A stretch of DNA of 32,319 nucleotides from Devosia indica. Lineage in GTDB: Bacteria > Pseudomonadota > Alphaproteobacteria > Rhizobiales > Devosiaceae. The notes under the pieces were generated by a model. That model was not told where the DNA came from and searched no databases. It was given only the letters and a program-made list of their open reading frames with translations. Position 1 is the stretch's first letter; each line of letters begins with the position of its first letter. Shown piece after piece: positions 8,549 to 15,213 of this stretch. Both the position numbers and the translations under genes were made by a program. The stretch lies in assembly GCF_003056405.1 (NCBI RefSeq), contig NZ_PYVZ01000025.1:1-32319 (forward strand). Reading direction: 5' to 3'.

Positions 8549-9637
8549 ATGACTGGTTTCAACGGCCTTGGCATGCATCTGGGCAATCTGTCCCGGCTGT
8601 CGAATGCAAAGACCCGGTCGATCTGTGCCGAGAATTTCAATGGCGAAAAGGGCGGCGCCTGCATGGCGACCGAGGGGACCGGAGCCAACGCGGCGCGCGA
8701 CCTCGGCAAGGGCTGGAAAATCTCGCCCTCGATCCGCATCGAGCCCGGCGAGACCCGCACCATTGCCGACATCGAAGGCCCGGGGGCGATCCAGCATATC
8801 TGGATGACACCCACGGGAAACTGGCGCTTCACCATCCTGCGCATCTACTGGGATGGCAGCGACATTCCGTCCGTCGAATGCCCGGTCGGCGACTTCTTCG
8901 GCTCGGGCTGGGGCGAGTTTGCCCAGATGTCGGCCCTGCCGATCTGCGTCAATCCGGGCAGCGCCTTCAATTCCTACTGGGAGATGCCGTTCCGCAAGCG
9001 GGCGCGCATCACCATGACCAATATCGCCGAAGAGCAGATGACGCTCTACTACCAGATCAACTACACGCTGACCGAGGTTCCCGACGACTGCGCCTATTTC
9101 CACGCCCACTTTCGCCGGACCAACCCCATTCCCTACAAGACGGACTACACCGTCATCGACGGCATCAAGGGCAAGGGCCATTTTGTCGGGCTGTATATGG
9201 CCTGGGGCCAGAACAACAATGGCTGGTGGGGCGAGGGCGAGGTCAAGTTCTTCATGGACGGCGACAGCGAGTATCCTACCATCGCCTCGACCGGCCTCGA
9301 GGACTACTTCTGCGGCTCCTACAATTTCGACCCCACGCCCAAACATGACAAGGAATACGTCACCTACACGACCCCATATGCCGGCTTTCACCAGGTGGTT
9401 CGCCCGGCATCGGACTACAAGACGCAATTCCGTATGGGCATGTATCGCTTCCACGTCATGGACCCCATCCGCTTCGACCGCGACCTCAAAGTCACGGTGC
9501 AAGCACTTGGCTGGGGCTATAATGGCCGCTGGCTGCCCATGCAGGACGACGTTGCCTCTGTCGCCTATTGGTACCAGACCCTGCCCGCGCCGACGCTGCA
9601 GCCCTTACCAGACCGTGAGTTCCTCCTCATCGTCTGA
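8549..9637 (+). CDS. Glycoside hydrolase family 172 (DUF2961) protein
   Basis: The 362-residue protein matches the DUF2961 family, now GH172, whose characterised members include the difructose dianhydride I synthase/hydrolase alpha-FFase1 and arabinan-active enzymes. Conserved segments are NFNGEKGGACMA, GPGAIQHIWMT, GDFFGSGWGE, WWGEGEVKFFMDGDSEYPTI and GTGLEDYF-like STGLEDYFCGSYNF. The acidic residues E229/E231 and E251 fall in the regions holding the catalytic pair of the family. There is no signal peptide, so it acts in the cytoplasm on an imported sugar. The start is set by AGAGAGGATT upstream; the frame is open further back into the ATPase gene. It lies 25 bases after the ATPase. A GH32 fragment follows, which favours a fructose-containing substrate (inference). 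Confidence 0.85.
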   Translation: MTGFNGLGMHLGNLSRLSNAKTRSICAENFNGEKGGACMATEGTGANAARDLGKGWKISPSIRIEPGETRTIADIEGPGAIQHIWMTPTGNWRFTILRIYWDGSDIPSVECPVGDFFGSGWGEFAQMSALPICVNPGSAFNSYWEMPFRKRARITMTNIAEEQMTLYYQINYTLTEVPDDCAYFHAHFRRTNPIPYKTDYTVIDGIKGKGHFVGLYMAWGQNNNGWWGEGEVKFFMDGDSEYPTIASTGLEDYFCGSYNFDPTPKHDKEYVTYTTPYAGFHQVVRPASDYKTQFRMGMYRFHVMDPIRFDRDLKVTVQALGWGYNGRWLPMQDDVASVAYWYQTLPAPTLQPLPDREFLLIV

Positions 9638-9701
9638 CCGCGCCCTCCGCAACGTCGGCAAATCGGCGCTACGGGGCTGCCCTCCCGACAGTCCCGACCT
9701 C

Positions 9702-9725
9702 GGAGCCCGCCACACCGGCGGCTCC
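9702..9725 (+). terminator. Terminator-like hairpin between GH172 and GH32
   Basis: GGAGCCCGCC (9702-9711) pairs with GGCGGCTCC (9717-9725), with one bulged base, and is followed by TTTCATTT. It probably reduces transcription into the GH32 fragment. Confidence 0.55.
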
Positions 9726-9753
9726 TTTCATTTCCTGCCCGGAGACCAACATC

Positions 9754-9906
9754 GTGGAGCCGTATCGTCCAAGACTGCATTTCTCGCCTTTGCATGGCTG
9801 GATGAATGACCCCAATGGGCTCATCAAGGTCGATGGCGCCTATCATCTGTTTTTCCAGCATGATCCGGACAGCATTACCCACGGCCCCATGCATTGGGGC
9901 CAGTCT
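9754..9906 (+). pseudogene. N-terminal fragment of a GH32 beta-fructosidase (invertase/levanase family)
   Basis: From a GTG start with GGAG upstream, the frame encodes the classic GH32 opening: RPRLHFSPLHGWMNDPNGLI with the nucleophile Asp19 in WMNDPNG, then YHLFFQHDP and GPMHWGQSI. The family continues with a serine- and DLVHW-like stretch, but after about residue 51 (near 9906) the frame turns into sequence with no GH32 resemblance, ending at 10161. The RDP and EC motifs with the acid/base are missing, so the product cannot be active. The break coincides with the beginning of unrelated, partly repeated DNA, pointing to an insertion or deletion junction. A complete gene would have hydrolysed fructans or sucrose-like sugars together with the GH172 protein. 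Confidence 0.8.
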
Positions 9907-9945
9907 ATTCTGGACCGGATGAGGCTTCAGCGGGTTCAGGTGCGA

Positions 9946-10067
9946 TGTCCGCTTTCGGCAATCAGTCAACTGCGTCAGACGGCAGATTTGGGGCGCGTTG
10001 GGGATCGGCAGGTCTCGACCCCTTATTTGCCGTTCAGCGGTTTGGTCATCGATCCTGAAAGCGGACA
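9946..10067. repeat. 122-bp segment bounded by 11-bp inverted repeats
   Basis: TGTCCGCTTTC at 9946-9956 is the exact reverse complement of GAAAGCGGACA at 10057-10067. Inside lies one copy of a 33-bp sequence repeated at 31652. The segment sits just after the point where the GH32 gene breaks off. It could be a small non-autonomous element or a dispersed intergenic repeat; no target-site duplication is evident. Confidence 0.45.
9990..10022 (+). repeat. 33-bp direct repeat, left copy
   Basis: This matches 31652-31684 at 29 of 33 positions in the same orientation: GGGGCGCGTTG, then GATCGGCAGGT, then CGACCCC, with two double mismatches between the blocks. The two copies enclose the integrase and all the metal-resistance genes. 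Confidence 0.5.
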
Positions 10068-10113
10068 CAGGCTAAAGAAGCACGTGACGTCCATTGTAGA
10101 ACGGTGTTTTCCA

Positions 10114-10713
10114 TTATTTCTCCCACAGCGAAAATTGAGCATTGGTGAAGTCCGTTTCTAAGGTGGTGGCCTCGCCGAAAAAGTGACAATCGATGAGGCT
10201 GGGGAGACCGCCTTCAAAAAACAGGATCACTCCGAAGGGCGCTTCGTATTGGTCAATTTTGTACAGCCGCTCACCGATGGGTGAGTGGCCCTTCCACCGG
10301 GGACTATCGTTGGGAAATTGAAGGTGGGTGTAGAAGCCGCTGCCGGTGTTATCCCGTTCAATGACCGTTGCGCGATCCGCCTCCGCGAATAGCTTTGGCA
10401 TTTCGTTCAAATGGTCCTCTGCTATGTGGCAAATCGCAGCCCTCTCAAATTGAGTAAGCCCAGTGTCGTTTTGGCCCACCAATTCGTCCCAATAAGTCCA
10501 GTTGCCTACTTCACGACCGGCCTCATCCAGAAGAAGATATCCTGCAGTTTCCGGCTCATCCGTGACGGCCTTTAACGCCTCCCGGCCTGCCTCATTGGCT
10601 GCCGTCAACGTGTCGAAGGTGCCGACTGTCAAAAAGGGAAACGGGCCGCCCGGAACGAAGCGAGCCAGCTTCACGGTGATCTGAGTATTGTTCGGCATCG
10701 GCCAGTAGGTCAT
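10114..10713 (-). CDS. Conserved-looking hypothetical protein
   Basis: I do not recognise this 199-residue protein. It has no signal peptide, no membrane segment and a normal soluble composition. Notable segments are FPFLTVGTFDTLTAANEAGR near the start, TQFERAAICHIAEDH in the middle and ERDNTGSGFYTHLQFP with FGVILFFEGGLPSLID near the end. The C-terminal half reads like a compact beta-rich domain. AGGG lies about 9 nt before the ATG at 10713; an ATG at 10698 is an alternative. It stands alone, opposite the fructan operon and between the GH32 break and the integrase, so it may be cargo of the inserted segment. No function is assigned. Confidence 0.6.
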   Translation of the reverse strand: MTYWPMPNNTQITVKLARFVPGGPFPFLTVGTFDTLTAANEAGREALKAVTDEPETAGYLLLDEAGREVGNWTYWDELVGQNDTGLTQFERAAICHIAEDHLNEMPKLFAEADRATVIERDNTGSGFYTHLQFPNDSPRWKGHSPIGERLYKIDQYEAPFGVILFFEGGLPSLIDCHFFGEATTLETDFTNAQFSLWEK

Positions 10714-11115
10714 CTCTAGCCCTTGTTCTCGCTAGGTGCGCAGATCAGGTTTTATGCGCCAACTTGCTGCTCGTGCAATCTCAAAGACTTGGTTGGTGCA
10801 TAACTCTGGTGCGGTACAATTTTGCATGGCTTTTGCAGAGTAGTGTCCGCTTGCCCAAGCCTTGGGCTGAATGCTGCCAGTCCTTTAACCACCCCCGAGA
10901 CGACACCGGTCGACCGCCACCGGAGTGGCAGCTAACGGGAAACCGAAAACGTTGCCGCAACGGCCGTTTTGGGGCGCGTCGAAGATGGTCCGCATGTGCT
11001 CCTTGGAATAGCCGCGGTCATGCGATTGCTGACCGTCCGGATGCAGCGTTCCGACTGTGGATCGCGTCCGGCGGTGTCCTCGTTGCGGCCTCACCGGCGG
11101 TGGGGCCGCTGATCG
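10714..11115. other. Non-coding stretch between hypothetical gene and integrase
   Basis: I see no convincing gene, RNA or operator here. TGTCCGCTT at about 10844 repeats part of the inverted-repeat motif found at 9946, and CGGCCGTTTTGGGGCGCGT near 10961 echoes the GGGGCGCGT block of the 33-bp repeat. This suggests degenerate dispersed-repeat DNA. Confidence 0.4.
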
Positions 11116-11748
11116 TCAGACTTCGGTGTGTTCCGCCAGTTCCAGTGCGTCCTCAACATCGACGCCCAGATATCGAACCGTGTTCTCGATCTTGGTATGG
11201 CCAAGAAGTATCTGCACGGCGCGGAGATTGCCGGTGGCCTTGTAGATGAGCGAGGCCTTGGTGCGCCGGAGCGAATGCGTGCCATATTCCTCCTTGCGAA
11301 GACCGATGGCAGTCACCCATTCATCCACCAACCGGGCATATTGCCTGGTGCTCAGGTGGTCTTTCGGATCAGCTCGGCTGGGAAACGCGAAATCCTCTAC
11401 CGAGCCCCCTCGCCTTTCGAGCCACGCCAGCAAACTTGTTCTGGCGTCCGTTGTGATTTCGAACTGTACCGGTCGACCGGTCTTCTGTTGAATGACCATT
11501 GCCCGAGCGCGAATATCATGACCGGTCACAAGGGTTCCGATCTTAAGCTTGACCAGATCGCAACCGCGCAACTTGCTGTCGATGGCGAGATCAAACAGCG
11601 CTCGATCGCGCATTCGCCCCTCTCGATCCAGAAAGAACCTGATTGCCCAGATCTGGCGGATCTTGAGCGCCCGCTTTGCGCCGACTTGCCGACCGGCGTT
11701 CCACGCCGGCCGACCTCTGGCGGCTGGGTCGTATTGTGAGATACCCAT
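11116..11748 (-). CDS. Short tyrosine-family site-specific integrase
   Basis: This 210-residue protein is a catalytic-domain-only tyrosine recombinase of a type common in Hyphomicrobiales: it opens with MGISQYDPAARGRPAWNAGR. The catalytic set is visible: the first Arg in DSKLRGCDLVKLK, the HxxR in GTHSLRRTKAS, the LGHTKIENT box and the final Tyr in VRYLGVD. It would cut and rejoin DNA; the long arm-binding N-terminal domain of phage integrases is absent. I start at 11748 because AGGAG lies 7 nt upstream; upstream in-frame starts lack the family N-terminus. It lies near the left edge of the putative metal island and could have mobilised it. No attachment site is obvious. Confidence 0.88.
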   Translation of the reverse strand: MGISQYDPAARGRPAWNAGRQVGAKRALKIRQIWAIRFFLDREGRMRDRALFDLAIDSKLRGCDLVKLKIGTLVTGHDIRARAMVIQQKTGRPVQFEITTDARTSLLAWLERRGGSVEDFAFPSRADPKDHLSTRQYARLVDEWVTAIGLRKEEYGTHSLRRTKASLIYKATGNLRAVQILLGHTKIENTVRYLGVDVEDALELAEHTEV

Positions 11749-11991
11749 TTTCATTCTCCTTTGGCCACTATCGGCCAATCGAAGAACGATTAAGGCGGAC
11801 GGTTTGTCCGCCGGCCCCGCGCCGCGCCGCGAGAATGGTCCCCTGCCCCACAATCCTCATAGGCAGCGCCTCCAGCGGGGCCGTTATCGGCCAGTCCGGT
11901 GTTGGAGCGTGCAGAGCGGTAACCGGACCAAACGTAGACGCTGGGAGGCATAATGCTTCCAGGACGCGCCTACGGGTTCTCGAACGTTGAG

Positions 11992-12765
11992 CTAAACTAG
12001 CGGAAACACGACCCTGGAAGCGAGCATCCAGAGGGCCATCGCGACCATCATCAGGTTTTCGGTGAGCGACACAAAGCCGAGCGGCACATTGCTCGAACCG
12101 CCAACGCAGGCGCATTTGAGCTCACGCCGATCGAGATAGACCGCCTTGAATACAGACGCCGCTCCCACGGTGCCAATGAACAGCGCGATAGGGACCGAGA
12201 GCCATATGAACGCCCCGGATATCATCAGGAGCCCCGCAAGGGCCTCGGCATATGGGTAAATATAGCTGTAGGGCTCCCATCGCCGCGCAAGGAGGTCGTA
12301 GCTCAGAAACATGGTGCTGAACTGTTCGACATCCTGAAGCTTGAGGAGAGCAAGGGCGACCATCGAGAAGCTGATGAACCACTCCAGAGTGCGCACCACG
12401 AAAGGCGTTCCATACGCCGCATAGCTGGCGGCAATAGCGGTGAGGGCCATGAGGGAGAACAACACGATGACCGGGCGATAGCTGGTGGCTTCGGGGTCAG
12501 CGACAGGCTTGCCCAGAAAGCGTCGCAAATCGTCATAACCGCCAATCCTGGAGCCATTAACAAATGTCTGCGGCGTGGTTTCGACCTGATGCTCGCGCTT
12601 GAAAGCGTCGGTTTCTTCCCTGGATTTGAGGTGATGGTCCTCCACGGTGTAACCCGACCGTTCAAGGAGATCTTTCGACTTCAAGCCATAGGGACAAACG
12701 TGGGACGGCATGACCATTCGATATAGGGAGGCTCTGGGTGAGTCAGTCGCTTGCTGGTCGGACAT
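11992..12765 (-). CDS. Glutaredoxin-MauE fusion, membrane redox protein
   Basis: Residues about 12-85 are a glutaredoxin domain with the CPYG active site (MVMPSHVCPYGLKSKDLLER) and the TTPQTFVNGSRIGGYDDL substrate-binding region. Residues about 95-257 are a MauE/DoxX-type bundle of four to five membrane helices, including FFV-like TLEWFISFSMVALALLKLQD and the conserved KCACVGG cysteine pair. MauE proteins pass reducing or oxidising equivalents across the membrane; the fused glutaredoxin would be the thiol partner. GGAG precedes the ATG at 12765. A CueR-type site in the divergent region has its better -35 facing this gene, so copper control is likely. Its exact role in copper stress is unknown. 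Confidence 0.82.
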   Translation of the reverse strand: MSDQQATDSPRASLYRMVMPSHVCPYGLKSKDLLERSGYTVEDHHLKSREETDAFKREHQVETTPQTFVNGSRIGGYDDLRRFLGKPVADPEATSYRPVIVLFSLMALTAIAASYAAYGTPFVVRTLEWFISFSMVALALLKLQDVEQFSTMFLSYDLLARRWEPYSYIYPYAEALAGLLMISGAFIWLSVPIALFIGTVGAASVFKAVYLDRRELKCACVGGSSNVPLGFVSLTENLMMVAMALWMLASRVVFPLV

Positions 12766-12888
12766 GATGGGGCTCTCCGTTGGCGCCAGTCGAATAGTAG
12801 TCGCCTGTCATGAATAGAGTGCGGATCAGCAGTAGAAGTTCCAGCTTTTTTGAAGTGTCACGGCGGTCACAGCGCTCCATTCAGCCAA

Positions 12889-12918
12889 TGGTGCAACCTT
12901 CCCACGTGGAAAGGTCAT
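12889..12918. promoter_or_regulatory. CueR-type operator/promoter between grx-mauE and DUF305 genes
   Basis: The dyad ACCTTCCCACGTGGAAAGGT (12896-12915) is the classic CueR form. On the reverse strand, ATGACC (12918-12913) and CACCAT (12893-12888) are 19 bp apart, the long spacing MerR-type activators need. On the forward strand the -35 (GCAACC) is weaker. It may serve both genes. Confidence 0.7.
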
Positions 12919-12947
12919 TTCCCCATCAGACAATGATGGAGGACCCG

Positions 12948-13814
12948 ATGAAATACAGCCGCTTTTTCCTGATGATCGCCACATCGACCGTGGTGATGTT
13001 CGGTCTGATGTACCTCAATACCTATCTCTTCAGCCATGTGTTCTGGTCGGAGACGCGGGCCTGGATGGCATTGGTGATGGGCGGCGCCATGGCGGTGATC
13101 ATGCTCGCCTTCATGCTCTCCATGTACAAGAACAAGGCGCTCAACATGGCCATCTTTGCGGGAGCCGCTGTGGCTTTCGGACTCTCGCTTTGGTTGGTGC
13201 GCAGCCAGGTCACCGTCGATGACAGCGACTATATGAGTGCGATGATCCCGCACCATTCCATCGCCATCATGACCTCGTCGCGGGCGGGTATCGAAGATGG
13301 TCGGGTGCGCAAGCTCGCCGACGAGATCATCTATGCCCAGGACAAGGAAATTTCGGAGATGAAGTACCTGCTGGCCTCTATCGCCGAAGACGGCAAACAG
13401 CCGGCCGATCCGAAAACGCCTGCGCCGCTGGTCGAGAGCGTCGACTCTGCCCTGGCCAGCGCCGAGGTTGCGGTGCTCGATCCAGAGTTTCTGAGCCCCG
13501 AAGAGATTTCAGCAGCCCTGTCCGCCGAGGCCCAATGTACATTCTTGTACACCGAAGACAGCAAGCCAGCCCTGGCGATCGGCCCGGGAAGCACCGGCAC
13601 CATCGCAGCGATCAAGCTGTCCGGCAATGTGGTGCGGATCGAGGGCGACAGCATGGGTGCGTTTACCGCTGACGACCTCAGCCTGACCCTTGCCGGCCGG
13701 GATGGCCAGGACATAACAGAGCTGGCGGATCAGGACCTGCCCGAAGTGGTCATGAAGCTGTCGATCGGCGATGACTTGCAGGCAGGCTATCTGGGCTATC
13801 TGCGCTGCCAATAG
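12948..13814 (+). CDS. DUF305 membrane-anchored protein with an extra C-terminal domain
   Basis: The protein has three membrane segments (about residues 5-25, 38-58 and 66-85) and then the DUF305 signature SDYMSAMIPHHSIAIM with His102-His103 plus a helical region rich in acidic residues. DUF305 proteins are common in copper-resistance clusters and are thought to bind metal outside the membrane. After about residue 160 there is an unusual extra domain of about 120 residues that contains Cys197 (AQCTFLYTEDSKPAL) and ends YLRCQ with Cys287, perhaps a disulfide pair. I start at 12948, where GGAGGA lies 5 nt upstream, instead of the far upstream start of the frame. It diverges from the grx-MauE gene across a CueR-type site. 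Confidence 0.85.
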   Translation: MKYSRFFLMIATSTVVMFGLMYLNTYLFSHVFWSETRAWMALVMGGAMAVIMLAFMLSMYKNKALNMAIFAGAAVAFGLSLWLVRSQVTVDDSDYMSAMIPHHSIAIMTSSRAGIEDGRVRKLADEIIYAQDKEISEMKYLLASIAEDGKQPADPKTPAPLVESVDSALASAEVAVLDPEFLSPEEISAALSAEAQCTFLYTEDSKPALAIGPGSTGTIAAIKLSGNVVRIEGDSMGAFTADDLSLTLAGRDGQDITELADQDLPEVVMKLSIGDDLQAGYLGYLRCQ

Positions 13815-13821
13815 ACGGAAT

Positions 13822-13848
13822 GGATCGGCGGTGGGGCACCGCCGATCC
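13822..13848. terminator. Bidirectional hairpin between convergent genes
   Basis: GGATCGGCGGTG (13822-13833) and CACCGCCGATCC (13837-13848) form a perfect 12-bp stem with a 3-nt loop, placed between the ends of the DUF305 gene and the flavoreductase gene. No T tract follows on either strand. Confidence 0.7.
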
Positions 13849-13854
13849 GCCCGA

Positions 13855-14832
13855 TCAACTGGTGGCCGCACCGGCGCTCAACTCGAACCTGTCGGTCAGG
13901 ATGGCGCCGGTGAGGCAGTGCCGGGCCGAGACCAGTGCCGCCGCCGCGTCAACAAAGCCTGGCGGTCCGGCGATGTAGACCTGCCCTGAGAGCAAGCTGC
14001 AATCGAGCTGTTGGATCGACTCAGCCAAAGGCGATGCCGATGTGCCCCTTGCGACGGCGCCAGTCGTGATCGCCTGGTAGGTGAATCGGCTGTCTGCCTC
14101 GGCCGCTCTGACGAAGAGGCCATTAAGGTAGAAGCCGTCGCGCTGACTTGCGAAAGAAAGCAGATGCACCCGTCGACCTTCGTTCGACACCAGAATGGAC
14201 TGGACCGGTGCGTGGCCGGTCGAGGCGGCGATCGCCAGGATTGGCCCCGCGACCCCACTGGCGCCAATGGCACTTCCGAACGGCCCGGACACCCGGACAA
14301 CGTCGCCCAGCTCACGCTCACTGGCCAGGATGCCGGAGGCGCATCCACCGGCTATGGCGCGGATGTGAAACTCAAGCTCAAGCGCGCCTTGCTCGCTGGC
14401 CACCGAGTAGCTGCGGGTGATGCCGGGCGTCAGTTCGATTTCGAAGAATTGGCCGGGCGAGAAGGCAATCGGTTCTTCGGGGCGCAGGACAAGCCGATAG
14501 ATTTCGGGCGCCATGGTGTGGAGCGCGACGATCCGGGCCCGGGCACCGGCGACGACCTGTTCATTGTTCCAGGCAACGGCGACGTCCGTCAGCGGCACGG
14601 CGCGGCAGGCCAGAATGTATCCCGAGTCCCGTTCCGCGCCGTCGAGAGCGAAAGGCGAGTGTTCGCGCATCATGACCTCGCCCGAAAGCAGGCGGGATTT
14701 GCACGCCCCGCATCGGCCAGACCGGCAGCTATGGGGAAACTGCACACCAGCGTCGAGTGCGGCCTCGAGCACGGTTTGCCCTTCGGTCACGGTGACGCGC
14801 GCTTGCACCTGGGGAAGGCGGAGCGTCGTCAT
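13855..14832 (-). CDS. 2Fe-2S ferredoxin - FAD/NAD(P)H oxidoreductase
   Basis: The 325-residue electron-transfer protein has an N-terminal plant-type ferredoxin domain with CRSGRCGACKSRLLSG and a later ILACRA supplying the fourth cysteine (residues about 1-85). It is followed by an FAD-binding domain (TRSYSVAS) and an NAD(P)-binding domain (ILAIAASTGHAPVQSIL; AGPPGF near the end). This is the layout of phenol-hydroxylase and CDP-6-deoxyglucoseen reductases. Its natural electron acceptor is not visible: no oxygenase is encoded nearby. The start at 14832 overlaps the stop of the upstream glutaredoxin by ATGA, so the two are co-translated under a CueR-type promoter. A role in reducing the glutaredoxin or in copper-damaged redox metabolism is inference. 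Confidence 0.85.
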   Translation of the reverse strand: MTTLRLPQVQARVTVTEGQTVLEAALDAGVQFPHSCRSGRCGACKSRLLSGEVMMREHSPFALDGAERDSGYILACRAVPLTDVAVAWNNEQVVAGARARIVALHTMAPEIYRLVLRPEEPIAFSPGQFFEIELTPGITRSYSVASEQGALELEFHIRAIAGGCASGILASERELGDVVRVSGPFGSAIGASGVAGPILAIAASTGHAPVQSILVSNEGRRVHLLSFASQRDGFYLNGLFVRAAEADSRFTYQAITTGAVARGTSASPLAESIQQLDCSLLSGQVYIAGPPGFVDAAAALVSARHCLTGAILTDRFELSAGAATS

Positions 14833-15101
14833 CGCCCGGCTCCGAAAAGTGCCGGCCAATCCTGACGCAATTGCACGCGCTGGGTGTCATGGGTGCCGTA
14901 ATAGACCTTGGTTCCGACCACCGTGATGGGTGCGACCCGGACGCCGGTGCGTGCCTTGGCCTCCTCGGCCACGCCCGGCTGGGCAAGATCGTGTTCCTCG
15001 TAGGGAATGCCAAACTGATCGAACCACGTCTTGAGCTGTCGGCAATCGGGGCAGGTCGGGGTCGTGTAGAGTTCGATGGACGGAGAAGATGATGTCTGCA
15101 T
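14829..15101 (-). CDS. Glutaredoxin-family protein, CPDC type
   Basis: This 90-residue thioredoxin-fold protein has TTPTCPDCRQLKTWFDQFGI at the active site and the cis-proline loop RVAPITVVG. CPDC is a less usual active site than CPYC. An upstream in-frame ATG at 15134 lies inside the CueR-type promoter, so I place the start at 15101, with AGGTG a few bases upstream. Its stop overlaps the flavoreductase start. It should reduce disulfides or handle Cu(I)/thiol chemistry in the cytoplasm; no direct evidence for a substrate is present. Confidence 0.8.
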   Translation of the reverse strand: MQTSSSPSIELYTTPTCPDCRQLKTWFDQFGIPYEEHDLAQPGVAEEAKARTGVRVAPITVVGTKVYYGTHDTQRVQLRQDWPALFGAGR

Positions 15102-15129
15102 TTTTGCACCTGCTGGGTTGGTGCCGTCT

Positions 15130-15160
15130 GTCATCGGCCTTCCAACGCTGGCCGAGTCAA
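15130..15160 (-). promoter_or_regulatory. CueR-type promoter of the glutaredoxin-flavoreductase operon
   Basis: On the reverse strand TTGACT (15160-15155) is followed by GGCCAGCGTTGGAAGGCC, a dyad with GGCC ends centred about 14-15 nt from the start of the -35. The same CCAGCGTTGGAAG core occurs in the MFS site at 16285-16308, and a close variant in the copA site. Confidence 0.65.
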
Positions 15161-15182
15161 GACCGACGAGCTTTCACGAAGA

Positions 15183-15208
15183 GTGGCGGAGATGCTGATC
15201 TCCGCCAC
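15183..15208 (-). terminator. Terminator-like hairpin after the MFS gene
   Basis: GTGGCGGAGAT (15183-15193) and ATCTCCGCCAC (15198-15208) form a perfect 11-bp stem with a 4-nt loop, directly after the MFS stop. The T tract is weak (TCTTCG). Confidence 0.65.
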
Positions 15209-15213
15209 GAAGT

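Noticed and set aside
9907..10161. Remainder of the GH32 frame as a real protein tail
   Set aside because: Composition and motifs change completely after residue 51 and the sequence overlaps repeat DNA.
10885..11094. Reverse-strand frame of 69 residues upstream region of the integrase
   Set aside because: No motif, no ribosome site, and a repeat-like DNA context.
11941..11962. CTGG..CCAG dyad as a terminator of the glutaredoxin-MauE gene
   Set aside because: The arms differ in length and mismatch in the middle, and no T tract follows; too weak to list.
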